From Rotaria macrura (lineage: Eukaryota > Rotifera > Eurotatoria > Philodinida > Philodinidae), in contig OENT01000180.1 of the NCBI GenBank assembly GCA_900239685.1, positions 106,634-170,633 on the forward strand: a stretch of DNA of 64,000 nt, read 5' to 3'. Of the stretch, positions 48,807-61,772 are shown piece after piece. Every line of letters begins with the position of its first letter. The first letter of the stretch is position 1. The notes under the pieces are model-generated. The model was not told the origin of the DNA, did not search any database, and worked only from the letters and a program-made list of their open reading frames with translations. The position numbers and the translations under genes were made by a program.

Positions 48807-51800
48807 CTATGAAATAAAGTAAAAATTCCATTCGAAAGAAATTCTTTTCACTATTTCTGTTTAAAACGAAAAAAGAGAACGTTGAAAACACGCGTTTCAT
48901 CTGATTGGATAAGGCGCATAGGCAGACCGGTTAAGAATGCAAGTTCAATTTTAATGTGAACTTTTCTCTTTTACCATTCTTGTTCACATTATGTAATCAA
49001 TTGAGCGTTTTATTATTTCGTAGCGAATTGAAAATAAACATACAAACTGTTCATAAATAGAACAACAATTAGAATTAATCTTCTTAGTATGAGATTAAAT
49101 GAAAACTCACTAAATAACATATTTTCTCTATTTGTTGAAAATAGATTTTTCATCAAAATAAAAAAAGAATCAAGCAATGAAAGTAGTTTTGTCAACTGTT
49201 ACCTTGTTAGAGCCAATCAAATCATTTTTCATAGCCTCTTCTCGTTTTCCTTTTATCATGACTGCTAAGAATATTTCAGGCATTTGATCGTGTCGCTAGT
49301 TGACATCTTTCACTACTTATTCTCGATCAATTTTCATTTCTTTTGAAACTTATTTTAACAACAGAAAATAAGTCTTTGAACATTAATCGAAAACTTCAAA
49401 TCTGAACGATAATACTACTATTTTGTTTTGAATAGAATTTCTTATATCTGTCGATTATCGCGTTCTACAGGGAATCTTAAGATTTGATTTTGGCAAACAC
49501 ACTCTAAAACCAATCTCATAATCTGCACAAAAAATCTTGATTGCTCAAGCTTCCTTCGCTCAGACGATGAGACGTTGATTACAATCGACTACCGAAAATC
49601 ATGTAGAACTAAAATTGAATAGAATTATGTATGATGTATTTGTTTGTTGATCGTACTGTAAATTAAATGATGATGAAGATATACATAACATATTGTTGAT
49701 TAACGTTCTAAACAAATGGTAACTAATTCAAAAGAGGTTGATTTATTTTGTTCAAAAGTTTATAATTTTCCCTTATCAGAACCAGTGCTATTCAAGCGTA
49801 TTCATTCTGCGATAAACGGCAGTATGTAATGAAGACTCTTTCAACTTAATAGTCTAATACATATGTGATTAATAAGCTCGTAAAATCGAGTGAACTATGC
49901 TTTGATGTGTTCTTGTTTTATTGAATTATATTTTTTAGATATGAAGAATGTCGTTGGGCGCAATTTGTTTGAGTAAGTCGTACTTTGAGCCATTAAAAAC
50001 CAATCCTCTCAAAAATCTTTCCGCTTGTTTTGAAAACAAGAGTTATGGTTATTTAAGTCTCGCATCTGGCAACCTTAGATCCGAACATACATCGTAAAGA
50101 CTGATTTACAACGAACTATGAAAAGAAAATAGCTAATATTCATTTCAAACAATGACAACTGTGAGTAGCTTCGTGGATTTTATTTCATGCCCATAGGCTC
50201 TCAGCTTTTAATAAATCTAAAATTTGTTATGCACTCTTAAAAAAGATTTCTTCGTCGTAACGAAAACGTACATATCTTATGAAAAAATTATCTAAACTAG
50301 AAAAAAAGTGTGACAAAAACTTGTGATTGACTAAACATCGTAATAGGACAGTTCTATAGTTGATTGGATTTCCTTTATCGATTCTAGTACACGATATTGA
50401 ATATCGGAATTCGCAAAGTTTCATATTGGAAAACGTTTTCTACTTTCGAAACTTGTCGAGTGTACTTGAAAAAAGAAACGTATCGGAAACATCTGCAATT
50501 TATGATTCAATATAATTTTTTTTCGTCTTCGAAACAGTGAAAACCTGAACACCACTAACTGGCCATTATCAAATGTTGCTGAAAAATAATATTCACTTCT
50601 GTTTTAATTCGAGATGAATATAAACCCATGTTTCAAATATGTATTCTTCGTTTAATAAGATACAAAGTTGTTTCAGAAGTTTCTGCTGCCACTTCATCGT
50701 TAGTCTATAACTAAGGTAGAATCCTAGATTGGCTCAATTTCGTTAAAAGGCAATAAGACAAGAAAAAAAGATTAGCAACAAATTCAAAACGTCTTCACAA
50801 GGTTTACACTAAAATCGATCGGCGTTAAGAATTGTTGAAGCCAAAATTGAGTGATCGAAATCTTCGAGTCGATCTTGATGGATTCATTTTTACGATTAGA
50901 GGATACCGAATTTGAAAAAAAGACCGAGCGACTCCTGTTGTGGAGTCTAATGTAGACATATGATTGAGATTGAAAGAATTTCTTTACAATTATCTTAATA
51001 ATATGCCGATGTCTTTTTCACACATTCAAACAGATTTTTCATATCGAAACTGTTAAATTTATTCGTTTCTGTCGACTAAAATAGAAATAAAGAAAAGCGC
51101 GTCGAGAACAAACAAGTTTCGTTGTTAAACCATCACGTTTTGTTATTCCGTGGAGATGATTTTAAAATATTTGTCTGTAATTTTCATTTCTAGAGAATCT
51201 TATTTAAACTGAACGCATCGAATAATTTGTCAAACAGGTCAAAACTGCATAAGGAAAATCATTAGTTGTTTCCTCTATCGAATAAAACTAACTATATAGG
51301 ATCATAGTTGAATCGATTTCAATCTATAGACTATAGATGCAAATCTATTCTCAGTTCGTTGATCTGATCTCCGCGAATGTAATCAGATGTCACTGAAGGC
51401 AGCAGAAAGAATACGGGAAATGACACAGATTCAGCAGATAGACACTAGAAATCGACGAAACATGGAACCGGTATTCAGGTCGGAAATTTCGCAGATATTG
51501 TTCGACTGATTTCTGCTGAAAAGAACAGAAACAAGCTGAAATCTGCAGGAAAAAAGCTCGACGAATTTCCATAACAGAAAAGTTCTTCCACATATGTTCT
51601 GTTGATTTTCAGTGTTTTTCTACACAAACTACTTGATTCTTCTTGATCTGAATTCGAGCCTAACGACTGTTACGTCTACAATTACCATTCACGGAAGAAT
51701 ACGTTATCAAACTTCACACTTTGTTTATAATATAGATGGATTTATTTTGTGTCTATCGTTATGACACTAAAACCTTCGTTTTCATGTTCTGGAACACATA

Positions 51801-52629
51801 AGACAACGATTCACAGATAATTTAAACAAATTTAATGGTCCATAAGAAATTTAATCCAGAGAATTACGTGCTTCTGTCTTGAACGATTTCGAGTCGAGAT
51901 TGTTCTTGTTACACGAATGCAACTGGAAACATGGTTTAATACCGTGGATAGTAGAGTAAAACAAAAATATAACAAAATGTTAACCGAAAGGTCCTAAAAA
52001 ATATGTTATGTTCATTCATTTATTCACCGACTTGAAAACAACTGGAGATGAATGAAAAGTTACACAACGAATCAGAATTCTGTGCTATCACTATCTGTAT
52101 CTGTAGACTCATCATGTTTTATTTCGTTTCACTCATGAGAAAAGAAACATCTTTAAAATTGATGTCGACATAGATCATCACTTATCTTTAGTCCTAAAAC
52201 ATAGGCCAAAAAAATGAACAAAATCTCGTACGCAAATCTCAATTCAACCTTTTCATTCAAATCCTGTTTTACTCTCTATCAAACGATCCTCCATAATCTC
52301 TGGTTGAATAGTGGATAAAAAACTTCTGAGCCCATTTTCAAATGGAAGAAAAATTGTTGGTTGTAATTTATAATCAATCTTTTTTTTTCTAAAATATTTT
52401 CAGTTTTTGGTGAAAAAGAATAAAACGTTCTCGATGATAAACTTCCGATTCATCCTCATTAGTAATTTTACGATACTCCTCTTTCTATCATTTCCATCAT
52501 CATCCAAAGCTGAATAAATTTACTTCATTCTAGCAATAGCGAGGACGAAACCCGGACGAATAGAACTCTTGCAGAATCAACAGATTTCTTTGATATAGAA
52601 AATATATTCGATTTTATTATTGTTTAAAA
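48807..52629. other. intergenic; CCGGAA-family fragment near 51390-51600
   Basis: No supported gene. Around 51390-51600 words such as CGAAACATGGAACCGG and TTCAGGTCGGAAA resemble the left arm of the 38639-39919 element, suggesting a solo fragment. A minus-strand AATAAA lies at 52613-52618, twelve bases beyond the HPP gene's stop. Confidence 0.4.
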
Positions 52630-53392
52630 TTACCACCAGAACTTAGGATAAGTTCGTTTAGATGCCAGATTATTAACAACAAGTGCAACAATTAGCATAG
52701 TGAAGGCACCACTAAGAGCAGGCATAAGAATAAATTGAAAATTTGCCCAAGGCAGTATAGGATTAGCCGTAACAGCGATTAAAGCTGTTGCACCAGCTGG
52801 TGGATGTTGTGTTTCCGTTATTTGCGTTATAAGAATAGCCAGTGCAACAGCTACTGCACATCCCATAGATTTTTCAAATTGATAAATAGAAAGTCTGACA
52901 ACACATCCACACAGAGCACCAATAAGATGGCCACCGATTAAATTTCGTGGCTGAGCCAATGGAGAATGGGGTAAACCAAATATAATGGCAGCCGATGCAC
53001 CAAATGAACCAATTAAAAACGATAATTGATGTCTATTGAAAAAAGATAATTTTATATGGTTATAATTAATACCAATTGATAGCATACGATTGAAGTATTC
53101 GAAAATGAATGAATGCAACGGATGCGATACCCAATAATGCACCTACAAAACTCCATAGATATTCTTGCCATGGTAAACTTTTTGGTCGTTCTTCGTGTAA
53201 TCCACGAAATTTCGTCATGTACATTTTCATCCATCGCCAACATTTATTAACAACTGACGACGATGAAACATTTGCGACTTCGACGTTTTCTACCTTAGCA
53301 AGAGTTTCATCAGGTATCTCAATCACATCCGGTCTTTGCTGAAGATTGAGATTAACAGTGCAGATTGATGGTATGGAAGAATCTGTTTTCAT
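52630..53392 (-). CDS. HPP-family integral membrane protein
   Basis: Exons 53392-53088 and 53032-52630 join through a 55-bp intron (CAATC|GTATGC ... TTCAATAG) in phase 2, giving 235 residues. Residues 1-75 are a hydrophilic N terminus. Four hydrophobic segments follow, at about 78-96, 104-150 with SFGASA and SPLAQPRN, 158-174, and 200-222. The family's signature is present: GASAAIIFGLP, SPLAQPRNLIGGH and TQHPPAGATAL (the HPP triplet at 178-180). HPP proteins are known mainly from bacteria, fungi, algae and plants, where some transport nitrite in chloroplasts. An animal copy is unusual and may derive from horizontal transfer, common in bdelloids; the intron shows it is now a eukaryotic-style gene. 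Substrate here is unknown. An alternative donor two codons later would create a stop. Confidence 0.88.
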
Positions 53393-55136
53393 CGTAGTTT
53401 ACAAATGCTTACTAAATTATTTACTTTTTTCTTTCTTTTCTTCTACTTGCATATAATGCACATGATCAACAGATAGGGTCCAATGCACACGAATAATTAT
53501 GCCAGGCTCAAAGCATAAAAAATAGACCTATGTCTAGTTAAGCACGTGCATATCCATAATCGAATTAACGATTTCACCTATTTTTAATTATCGACAAACA
53601 ATAGAAATCCATCTCTTCGAGAGAATTAAAAGAATAAATTGTGTTGCTTTTCTATAGACGCAAAATATGTTCTTAGAGCGTAAACGCCATTAAATAAAAC
53701 GTAAAATAAGCTAAGATAGTCGATTTCTCTTCATATATACGATTTTGAAATAGATAAATCTCCTGATTTCTCATTCAAGTCAGATTCGTTTATCAATAAA
53801 TAAAAATACAAAAAACAAAATGTATCAATTGATTCCTCATGTTGAGAGGTCTTCTATTCTATTTCTTGAATTCCACTTTCACCACTTCTTTTATTCATTG
53901 ATTTAATCAAAAGCTAGTGATTCGACAACTGAACCTGATATGAAGAACAGATTAATTTAATCCAACAAAATTATTTTATCGCAATAAATCTGCACTCATC
54001 TCCAAAGTTCAACTCAAAGCTTGCTCTTTCAAATTACAAATTTCTTGTCGTCCAACGAAAAGTTGAATTGAGCTCCTCTTCTGAGTGTTCATCAAGAAAT
54101 TTATTCTGCAATAAAAAAAAACATAACTGTTTCAGCATCACATTGTCTTTCAATATGCTTCATTAAATTGGTTCATTGTTCAGGGAAATCTATAACTTCC
54201 ACCTCGCTAATGATACGATGTCACGCAAACGTTTTAACTATCGAGTGCGATAAGTGTTTATACTTTTATAACACCAAATTAATCACTGATCGAAGCATTT
54301 CATGTTTTTCCAGCTGAGGATCGATTCTTATCTCTATCAAGTTTTTTCAAAAATTAAATCTATCTTATTTCTGACTTGCACGTAATCCAGCAATGGGAAC
54401 ATATCCGGCAGAATGGTAGAATTTCATTGCACATGTCTACTCTATTGTTCCCCGAGGGCTGTGTACCAATCTCAAGTATTTATTTGAACGTGCAGCGTCA
54501 TGATATAATCTGAGTTATCAGTTACAAATGATCTCGAATGTTTTTGAATTGTGAATATAGCCAATTATATCTGTCACAAACACAGATCGAAGTTTCAGAC
54601 AGAACGTTCGTCTACTTACTATGAATAATACGAAAGAATTTCCTTATTCATTTGACTCAGTGTTTTCATGAATTGAAATCGATTTTGATTTTGTAGCTAT
54701 AATTATTTATTTATCAATCGGTTTGCTTGAGTTACTTGTCCCGGATTGTAATTGTTTATTGTTGAAATAAATTTTACACGATATCTAATACTCCTAATTC
54801 ATATTCTTGCTATTTTTCAATATCGCCAACCCTAATAGATTCTCTTCAACAAGTTCGTCGAGTTCATTGAAAACGTTTTTCTAAACGTTTAATTTATTTT
54901 CCTGCTTACGCTCAACTGTTTGAGACGGTACTAGACTAGAACAATAAATGTTTCGCTCCATCAAATTACAATGATTTCCGTCAGCTGCTTGTCTTCTGAG
55001 TAAGACAGTTTTCTATTTGTTTTCAATAATTATTCTGCCAAAGAAAAATGTCAACTACATAAAATGTGACGAAAAATGGGCTCGTACGATCCTCTGTCCA
55101 TGTGAAAAAAATATGCAAAAAAAATCAGTTTTTATA
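53393..55136. other. intergenic, no supported gene
   Basis: Nothing recognised beyond AT-rich sequence. It would contain the HPP gene promoter. Confidence 0.4.
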
Positions 55137-55394
55137 ATCAAAAATCGATTAAAAATCGATTTTAATCATACACCTTTAATCAATACTTTTAGCAGTATTA
55201 ATCACAACAAAATCAGATGATAATCGATTACTTCAAATATCATGATTATAATCGATTTAAAAAAATTTCGAAAATCGATTATAATCATGATATTTGAAGT
55301 AATCGATTATCATCTGATTTTGTTGTGATTAATACTGCTAAAAGTATTGATTAAAGGTGTATGATTAAAATCGATTTTTAATCGATTTTTTGAT
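55137..55394. repeat. 258-bp near-perfect palindrome of ATCGATT words
   Basis: Arms 55137-55257 and 55271-55394 are inverted copies with almost no mismatches: both contain TAATCATACACCTTTAATC and GCAGTATTAATCACAAC, one on each strand. The centre is a short AT spacer. Weaker similarity extends outward to about 55088 and 55422 (CCATGTG and CACATGG-like ends), suggesting a MITE whose arms span the whole element. Confidence 0.85.
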
Positions 55395-55422
55395 TCTTTT
55401 TCTTTACATGGGTGATCGATCC

Positions 55423-57753
55423 TGTTTCTTACTTGTTATGTTATTCATCGTTGTATAAACAAGATTATTATAACATCGAAAAATGTTCGATGTCTACTCA
55501 TTTCGTAACTATAAGATTCATCGTGTTAGGTATTATGAAGAATATTTAAAAGTGAGAGCTGGTTTTTAGTTGAAGAAAACGATATCAGACGGACATTCTT
55601 CATTCTATTTTCTGTAATTAATCAATTGTTAATTTAACAGTGCATAAAAACTTATCCCTTATTGGTAAGAATAGAATGAAATAAGCTTTTCGTTCCTGCA
55701 ACTATTGAGCTTTTTTCAACAGTTGGATTGAAAACTGAGCCTTTATTCTCCAATTACCAACTATTCAGCGTAGAATTTTCCCTCTTATTCAATCAATCGT
55801 TTCAATCATCTTTCGGAAGACTATATCTTAACTCTATTTCCATAATGATTTTTCTTCAAGTGAATTTCTGTTATCTGACGAGAAAAAGAAATTGTTTTCA
55901 TTTTATTTATCGACTTATTCAACGTAGCTGCGCATCCAGTACCTAGTATTCAAATTGTACAACAAGAGCGTCTCACAATAGAAAAGCAGTTGAACGAAAT
56001 TTATATAATGAGTTCAACTTTATAATTGGATAGTTGTTTGCTTTCAAATCTTCTTCGGACTCGAATCAATGAAACGAACATTTAAATGTTTGACATATGT
56101 GCAATTTAGATTTAATAAGTTAAGATTCGTATGTAAACTATCCTGTTGAATGAAGAGCATGAATTCATCTATGATCGTTATTACAGAATCAACACAACAT
56201 AGATTCATTGATGAAGAGTGACAAAATTCTTAAAACAATCGAGTTTTTCAGTGCTCTTGCGTCTGCTGAGATCTGTATCGATACTTTGAGAACTTGTGCA
56301 GAGATATGAGTTGAGTTGAAGCTTCGAATAATAGAAAAATTTAGATGAAGAAAAACGCAATAAGAAAAAGAAAGCTAAAGATCAAAATAGCAACTAGAGA
56401 AACAAAACGCGAAGTGTCAATGAAAGACAGATTCTATTTGCAATAAGGACATAAACAAGATAATTTCTTTGGCAATCGATGAAATTCAAAACGTATTCAG
56501 ACTAATTAGAAATGTTTCACGAGAAGTTTCTTTTACCAATAAAATTAAGTTAGAAAAAAACATTAAGATTTCATATTTTAGCAAGATTCATCCGGTGTTA
56601 ATTAGCTGCTGTTTTATTTGACTTGATATCATTGCACTTAAAATAAAATCGAACAAAATACGACGATGAAGGAAATATCTATTCAAGTTAAACACATGAA
56701 AAATTGACGTTCGACAGTAAGAGAATATAATTTAGATGTTTTCTTTCTTGTTTGTTTTGTACGAGAACTACGAAGTATGAATGGATTTTCAAGTGAAATT
56801 GATTTCGATTGACAATGAATAGTCGAAAAATGTGTATTGGTCGGAATGTTTGTGCATTTATTCTTTTAAAAGAAAGTGTAAATTTCTTGTTTTGTGGTGC
56901 ATATTCTCTGGCCCATTGTTTTTTCTTTCTTAAATAAATTGTTGTCACGAGAGGAAGAGAATGATTGTCACTTATTTTTCTCTGTTGCTTCTATTTGATG
57001 AAATAATAAATAACGAGCGACGCCGAACGACACATTATTTTGTTGAGAAAGGCAGACAATGCATTACGATGAAGTACAACATTGTTGAATTAATCAAACA
57101 GTGGTAAGTTAACAATTTCAAAGGTTTTCTTTAAACGAAGAAAAAAAGAATAATTCGTTTCAGTTTTTTCTCTCAGATGAACTCGATGGTTGAAACACGA
57201 AATTCATTTTCTTGAGCACAGTTTTTCGATCGTTTTCTACTGAATGAGATCGACAGATATTCTGTTTTTCATATGCATTAGTCTTCTATTCGAAAGAGAC
57301 GACTTTCATTAACATAAAGAAAGTTCGAAAAACAAACTTATCACATTTTAAGAAGAATTGTTTGAGTGTTATTCTTTTGTTTTTTGTTCTGTTATATATA
57401 CAAACAAGAGTGAGATCGACATTATTGAAAAAGAGAGAAATCACTTGCTATTAAGCTTTTCGTTATTATTTCTTCCGTTTCATTGATTAAACTTTGTTTT
57501 AGTTATTCTTGTCGAGTCGAATTATAAACATTTTCGATACCAAGAGCAAAATTTTCTATGTCATCCGTACTTTTTTTTACAGATGATGTGTGAATAGAAT
57601 TAAGCAAAATAGATTTCAAGTTCACCTCAATATATTCAAATATAATAGAAAAATAAAACAAATCGAAGTTGAATTGATCCAAAAACGGCTGGTGCTTTTT
57701 TCTTTAGGAGTTCGTCGGTTTCGTAAAAAAGAAAGATCTTGTCGAATCTAGAC
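55423..57753. other. intergenic; splice-acceptor-like site at 57707
   Basis: No gene seen. A T-rich tract ending TTTCTTTAG at 57707, 46 bp before the SPEF1 start codon, could be the acceptor of a 5' untranslated intron or of spliced-leader addition, which is known in bdelloids. Confidence 0.4.
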
Positions 57754-58461
57754 ATGTCGGATGCCAGCGTTGAAACAATGAATGGACACAAAATAATGCC
57801 GAACTATCAAACAACAGCTTATTATGATATATTGGCATGGCTTGATACGATTCCATTGTCGCGTCCCGTACGCAATTTAGATGCAGATATAGCTGATGGA
57901 ATATTAGTTGCTGAAATAATTGCTTACTTTTTCCCTGAATACGTTGATTTGGATATGTTTCTGTTCGCTCGGAACATGTCCCAACGCACTAAAAATTGGC
58001 GCGTATTAAATTCCGACGTATTACCAAAATTAGGATTACATGCGCCAGGTACTGTTGTTCATGACATAACGAACGGAGATAATCGGGCCATAGAATTATT
58101 TCTTCTTCATTTACGTGAAAAAATCGAAGAACATTTAATACGTACGGGAAGAAAGTCGCGTTTACAATGGGAAACATGGCGTTCATTTAATGTTGAACGC
58201 CATCGTTTACCGCATTTATTTAATTCACCACGCACATCGAGAAAAATGGGAATAATACCAAGTTATGGCAATTTTACAAAAGGTGCCAGATCCATGGACC
58301 CATTTCTTTTCGATGATGCTTTACGATCCAAAGAAGACGAAGTAGATCTTCTTAGAGGAAAAATAAAACGATGTGAAAATCTTATTAGAACAAAAGATAA
58401 AAGAATTCAAGATTTAGAAGAACGTTTAGAAAAACTCAAGTCAAAAAGACCATCGCCATAA
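57754..58461 (+). CDS. SPEF1: sperm flagellar protein 1-like (SPEF1/CLAMP)
   Basis: A single-exon frame of 235 residues from ATG 57754 (MSDASVETM). An upstream TTG at 57739 in the same frame is not a credible start. Residues about 20-125 form the calponin-homology-like CH_2 domain of the SPEF1 family: AWLDTIPLSRPVRNLDADIADGILVAEI in overlapping pieces, FPEYVDL, TKNWRVLN, VLPKLG, and IELFLLHLREKIEE. Residues about 195-233 form a coiled coil (LLRGKIKRCENLIRTKDKRI, IQDLEERLEKL). Both the layout and the length match animal SPEF1 (about 236 residues), a microtubule-bundling protein of the ciliary central apparatus and apical cell cortex. In a rotifer, cilia of the corona are the likely site. A possible poly(A) signal AATAAA is at 58593-58598. 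Absence of introns is notable, as vertebrate SPEF1 has several. Confidence 0.92.
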   Translation: MSDASVETMNGHKIMPNYQTTAYYDILAWLDTIPLSRPVRNLDADIADGILVAEIIAYFFPEYVDLDMFLFARNMSQRTKNWRVLNSDVLPKLGLHAPGTVVHDITNGDNRAIELFLLHLREKIEEHLIRTGRKSRLQWETWRSFNVERHRLPHLFNSPRTSRKMGIIPSYGNFTKGARSMDPFLFDDALRSKEDEVDLLRGKIKRCENLIRTKDKRIQDLEERLEKLKSKRPSP

Positions 58462-58592
58462 AAATATGTCTTTTTTTTGCAAATACATTTAATGAATAAC
58501 AGTTTCATATGGAATTTCTTGATTAAATAAGATTCTATTTTGATATTTATAATAATTAGTTTTATTTTACAATTTTCTGTCATATAAATCAA

Positions 58593-58598
58593 AATAAA
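58593..58598 (+). promoter_or_regulatory. possible poly(A) signal of SPEF1
   Basis: AATAAA 132 bp past the stop codon, in AT-rich sequence, so chance occurrence is possible. Confidence 0.4.
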
Positions 58599-58599
58599 T

Positions 58600-60252
58600 T
58601 CAATCGTTTATTTTCATTCAGACCAAAGCTCTATCAGAACCTAAGACTGTCGTTACATAAATAACAATGAGTTATTTTAGAAGTTGCAAATCATCATATG
58701 AAATTTTTATCATATGACTTTTTTCTTTCTTTTATGTTTCGCCTCAATTTCTTCTTGTACGATGCTGATCAAATCGATGTTAATTTCAATAATAAACTCA
58801 ATTTTGATCTATTTCCGAGAGTTCTTTCTATTTATTTTTACCTTCTTACTTACCTCCCATAATCGAGTTCAATTTGAGTATTTTTCTCAATTTATTCGCT
58901 GCAAGAAATTACTTTTCTTCGATAATGGCCACCCCTGTTTGTTTTGTTTAGTAAACTAACATTTATTTCCATGGTATTCTTGTCAATATAAAATAGAGAA
59001 AGAAGAATTTATTTGTTTCTCGTTACAATAATTAACCAAATCACTAACGACGAAACATCTTTTGAACACACAACGCTTTTACACCTTATCACAATATGAC
59101 ATTGATTGATATTGCTCATTATACAACAAGTCTAAATTTTCGATGTTGAACAGTTTTCATAGAATTTTAAAATGACACAAAAATTTGATTGTGATAAAAG
59201 TAAAAATAATTCTATTCTCAATAACGAAGAAGATTGATTATCTGATAATCAACATAATCAATGATTGACTCTGCACGCTTTAGGTTTGCCCACAATCAAA
59301 TAATGAATTCAACAGATGGCATCTTATACTATTTACGTATACATATACTTTCAGAGCTCATCATCCAGCAAAACGATAGTCATCTTACTTCTTCACTTTG
59401 ACTACTTTTGCTTAAATTTTTAAAAATTGATGTTTGTACGACAGTTCCTACTCAAAACAAAATGAACTGTTATGGATGAAAAAAAAATTTGTTCAACAAA
59501 TCACCCTCACGAGTTTATTATCTAAACAAATTAAATATTGAATTTCCAGTACTTGTGCATTTTACAGAAATATTCAGCAAAGCATCAATGTGTCATTTAT
59601 AATTTTAACACAAGCTTCGGAAGGATATTCGATAATCAATGTTTTCTCTAAAATGACATAACCAGAGATTTCAACGTAAAGAATGCACCCCTTTCGTCCA
59701 GTATTCACTCTGGTTTTGGCGTTTCATAGCTTCATTTTGAACGCAAGCTATCATTCGAAACTCTCAGATATTATGTTTGCCTATTGCTTATTTTAGTTAT
59801 ATTTTTGAAAACAAAGTAACGTGGAAATAGCATATTCCTATTTCTCTGAAAGTAATCCAGCTAATTTTATATGTCTGTGGAAAATAATCAATGAAATGTG
59901 TTTGAACCTCTAATTTCTGTCACGTAACACAAATATCGAATGATTAATCTAATGAATTAATATTACCCATTACCCAGATCAGTAAATACGATCTTCTTAT
60001 ATGCATAATAATAAGTCGCGTTGTGACTACTTGGATGATTCAGTGTGATAGGTCATATATGCTCATCTATAATGTAAGTTGTTGGATCTGAGTGTTCATA
60101 GTGATAACTTTTTTAAGCGTGAAGAGAATCGTATTTAAATTGAGAAAGGTTTTCGCAGAGGAAAAAGTTATTGTTGACTTCTATTATTGGATATTAAGAA
60201 TGGTCATGTATTCGACTCTGGTAAATTGATTTATCGTATCGTGCATTTGTAC
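58600..60252. other. intergenic, no supported gene
   Basis: Nothing recognised. Confidence 0.4.
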
Positions 60253-61764
60253 CAGAGCTGCTAATAGGTCACTTTTTTCGGCCTAGTATGTCTTGGAGTC
60301 TGGTCTAACGTGCAGCCATTCGTAAAACCAAAAAGAAATCGATGCTTCTTTTTATAACAAACCAATTTGGTTCAATATTTAGCCATCATGTTGAAGATTA
60401 CTATGGTTGTTTAATTAAATCTCTAGGAAATCCCATTTCCTGAGTCACGGTTTTCAAATTTTTCTTTTCTTTTTTCTAATTGCTCTACTTGTGCTTTGCA
60501 GTGTCCTCTACTTACTGGTGATGTTTTGAGGATTCAAATATTACTGTAAAGAAAAAAACCGTTGAAAGGATAAATCTATTGCAGTAGAGATATAGCACGT
60601 TTTTCCTTATTTGGTGGCCTTCTCAAAGCTGGTTCTTAAGTCAAAATCGATAGAATCGTCCCGTTTCTGAATCATGATATATTCGATCAAGCTGAATTTT
60701 TTTCTACAAGTACCAAATAGTGTTTCTTGTGCAAAGTTTTTTTTCATTTAAAAAAGTATTCGTGTGCTAAGTTTTGGCAGATCTTACGAAGTCTGTATTT
60801 TTTAATGTGTTCTTCGTAAGTGGGATTTTTTATTCAAAGGGAATGAGAAAGCAAGAAACCGAAATTATAGGGATCCTAAAGTGTTTATAGTGTCTATAAA
60901 AAACATTCTCCATTCTATCGAACATACAGTGACTGGGATAGCTGGGCGATTGGGGGCAACTTTTAGTCCTTGTGGTCCTAATATTTACTTTGAAGAAGCA
61001 TTTTGGAACAGGGGTGGTACCTTACTTTTGTAAAGTAAATAAACTATTTAATATTTTCCTTAGTAAATGTAAATAAATTATTTACTTTCACAAAATCAAA
61101 TGGTCTTTTTGCAATTTTATATGGTTTTATATCAAATAAAAATTATTTACTTTTACTTATTTACGTTTGGAAAAAGTAATTTAAACGTACAACACCTATT
61201 TAGAGACGAGAGTCTCTGAGAACATGTAATCTATTTATACAGATCTATATTCTCGGAAAGTTTCGAATATTTTTGATGAGGCGCTCTCAAAAAGTACTGG
61301 AAAGCGGAAGGCATACCATTTAATAAGAACACTATAAAAAATTTGTTCTATATTTTAAAAAACTCTCTGAATTAGCACCATTTACATTTCACACAAGAAA
61401 CAGCCAAAATTAGACAACTTGCATAGGCAACGCCATGTTTCATATTTGAAAAATCTAAAAGAAATCAATTGAATTCACTCTCATTTTTTTACTTTATTCA
61501 TATCTTTTCGTGTAATAAAAGCTAACACTTCAATAACTACTTTGTCTTCGTTTCTGCTTTCGTTTTTTTTATTGTATCTTTACCGATAATTGTTAACGTA
61601 AATCCACTTCAATAATATTTTCTTTCTTTTTTCTAAATGTCCAAATTAGATTATAGCGATATCTGGTATAGAAATGAGCAGATAAAATCATGCGAAGTCA
61701 ATCTTGACCAGGCTAGACAGTTTAGCCTGGCCAGGCAGGCGAGCAAGCCAGACTGGTAGTTCTG
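60253..61764. mobile_element. hAT-like element, TSD ATTTGTAC/ATTTGTAT
   Basis: The left end is CAGAGCTGCTAATAGGTCAC and the right end, reverse-complemented, is CAGAACTACCAGTCTGGC. Flanking direct repeats match 7 of 8 bases (60245-60252 and 61765-61772). The left end shares TGCnAAnAGGnCACTTTTTTC with the 5109-5626 element, so they are one family, and the right subterminal zone has the same GCCTGGCCAGG words. The interior is 1.4 kb, AT-rich, without a transposase. It includes a possible nested element near 61013-61191, which starts AGGGGTGGTAC and ends GTACAACACCT. Confidence 0.78.
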
Positions 61765-61772
61765 ATTTGTAT

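Noticed and set aside
53033-53072. Shorter 40-bp intron for the HPP gene using the later GTATTA donor
   Set aside because: That join creates an in-frame stop; the 55-bp intron with GTATGC keeps frame and family alignment.
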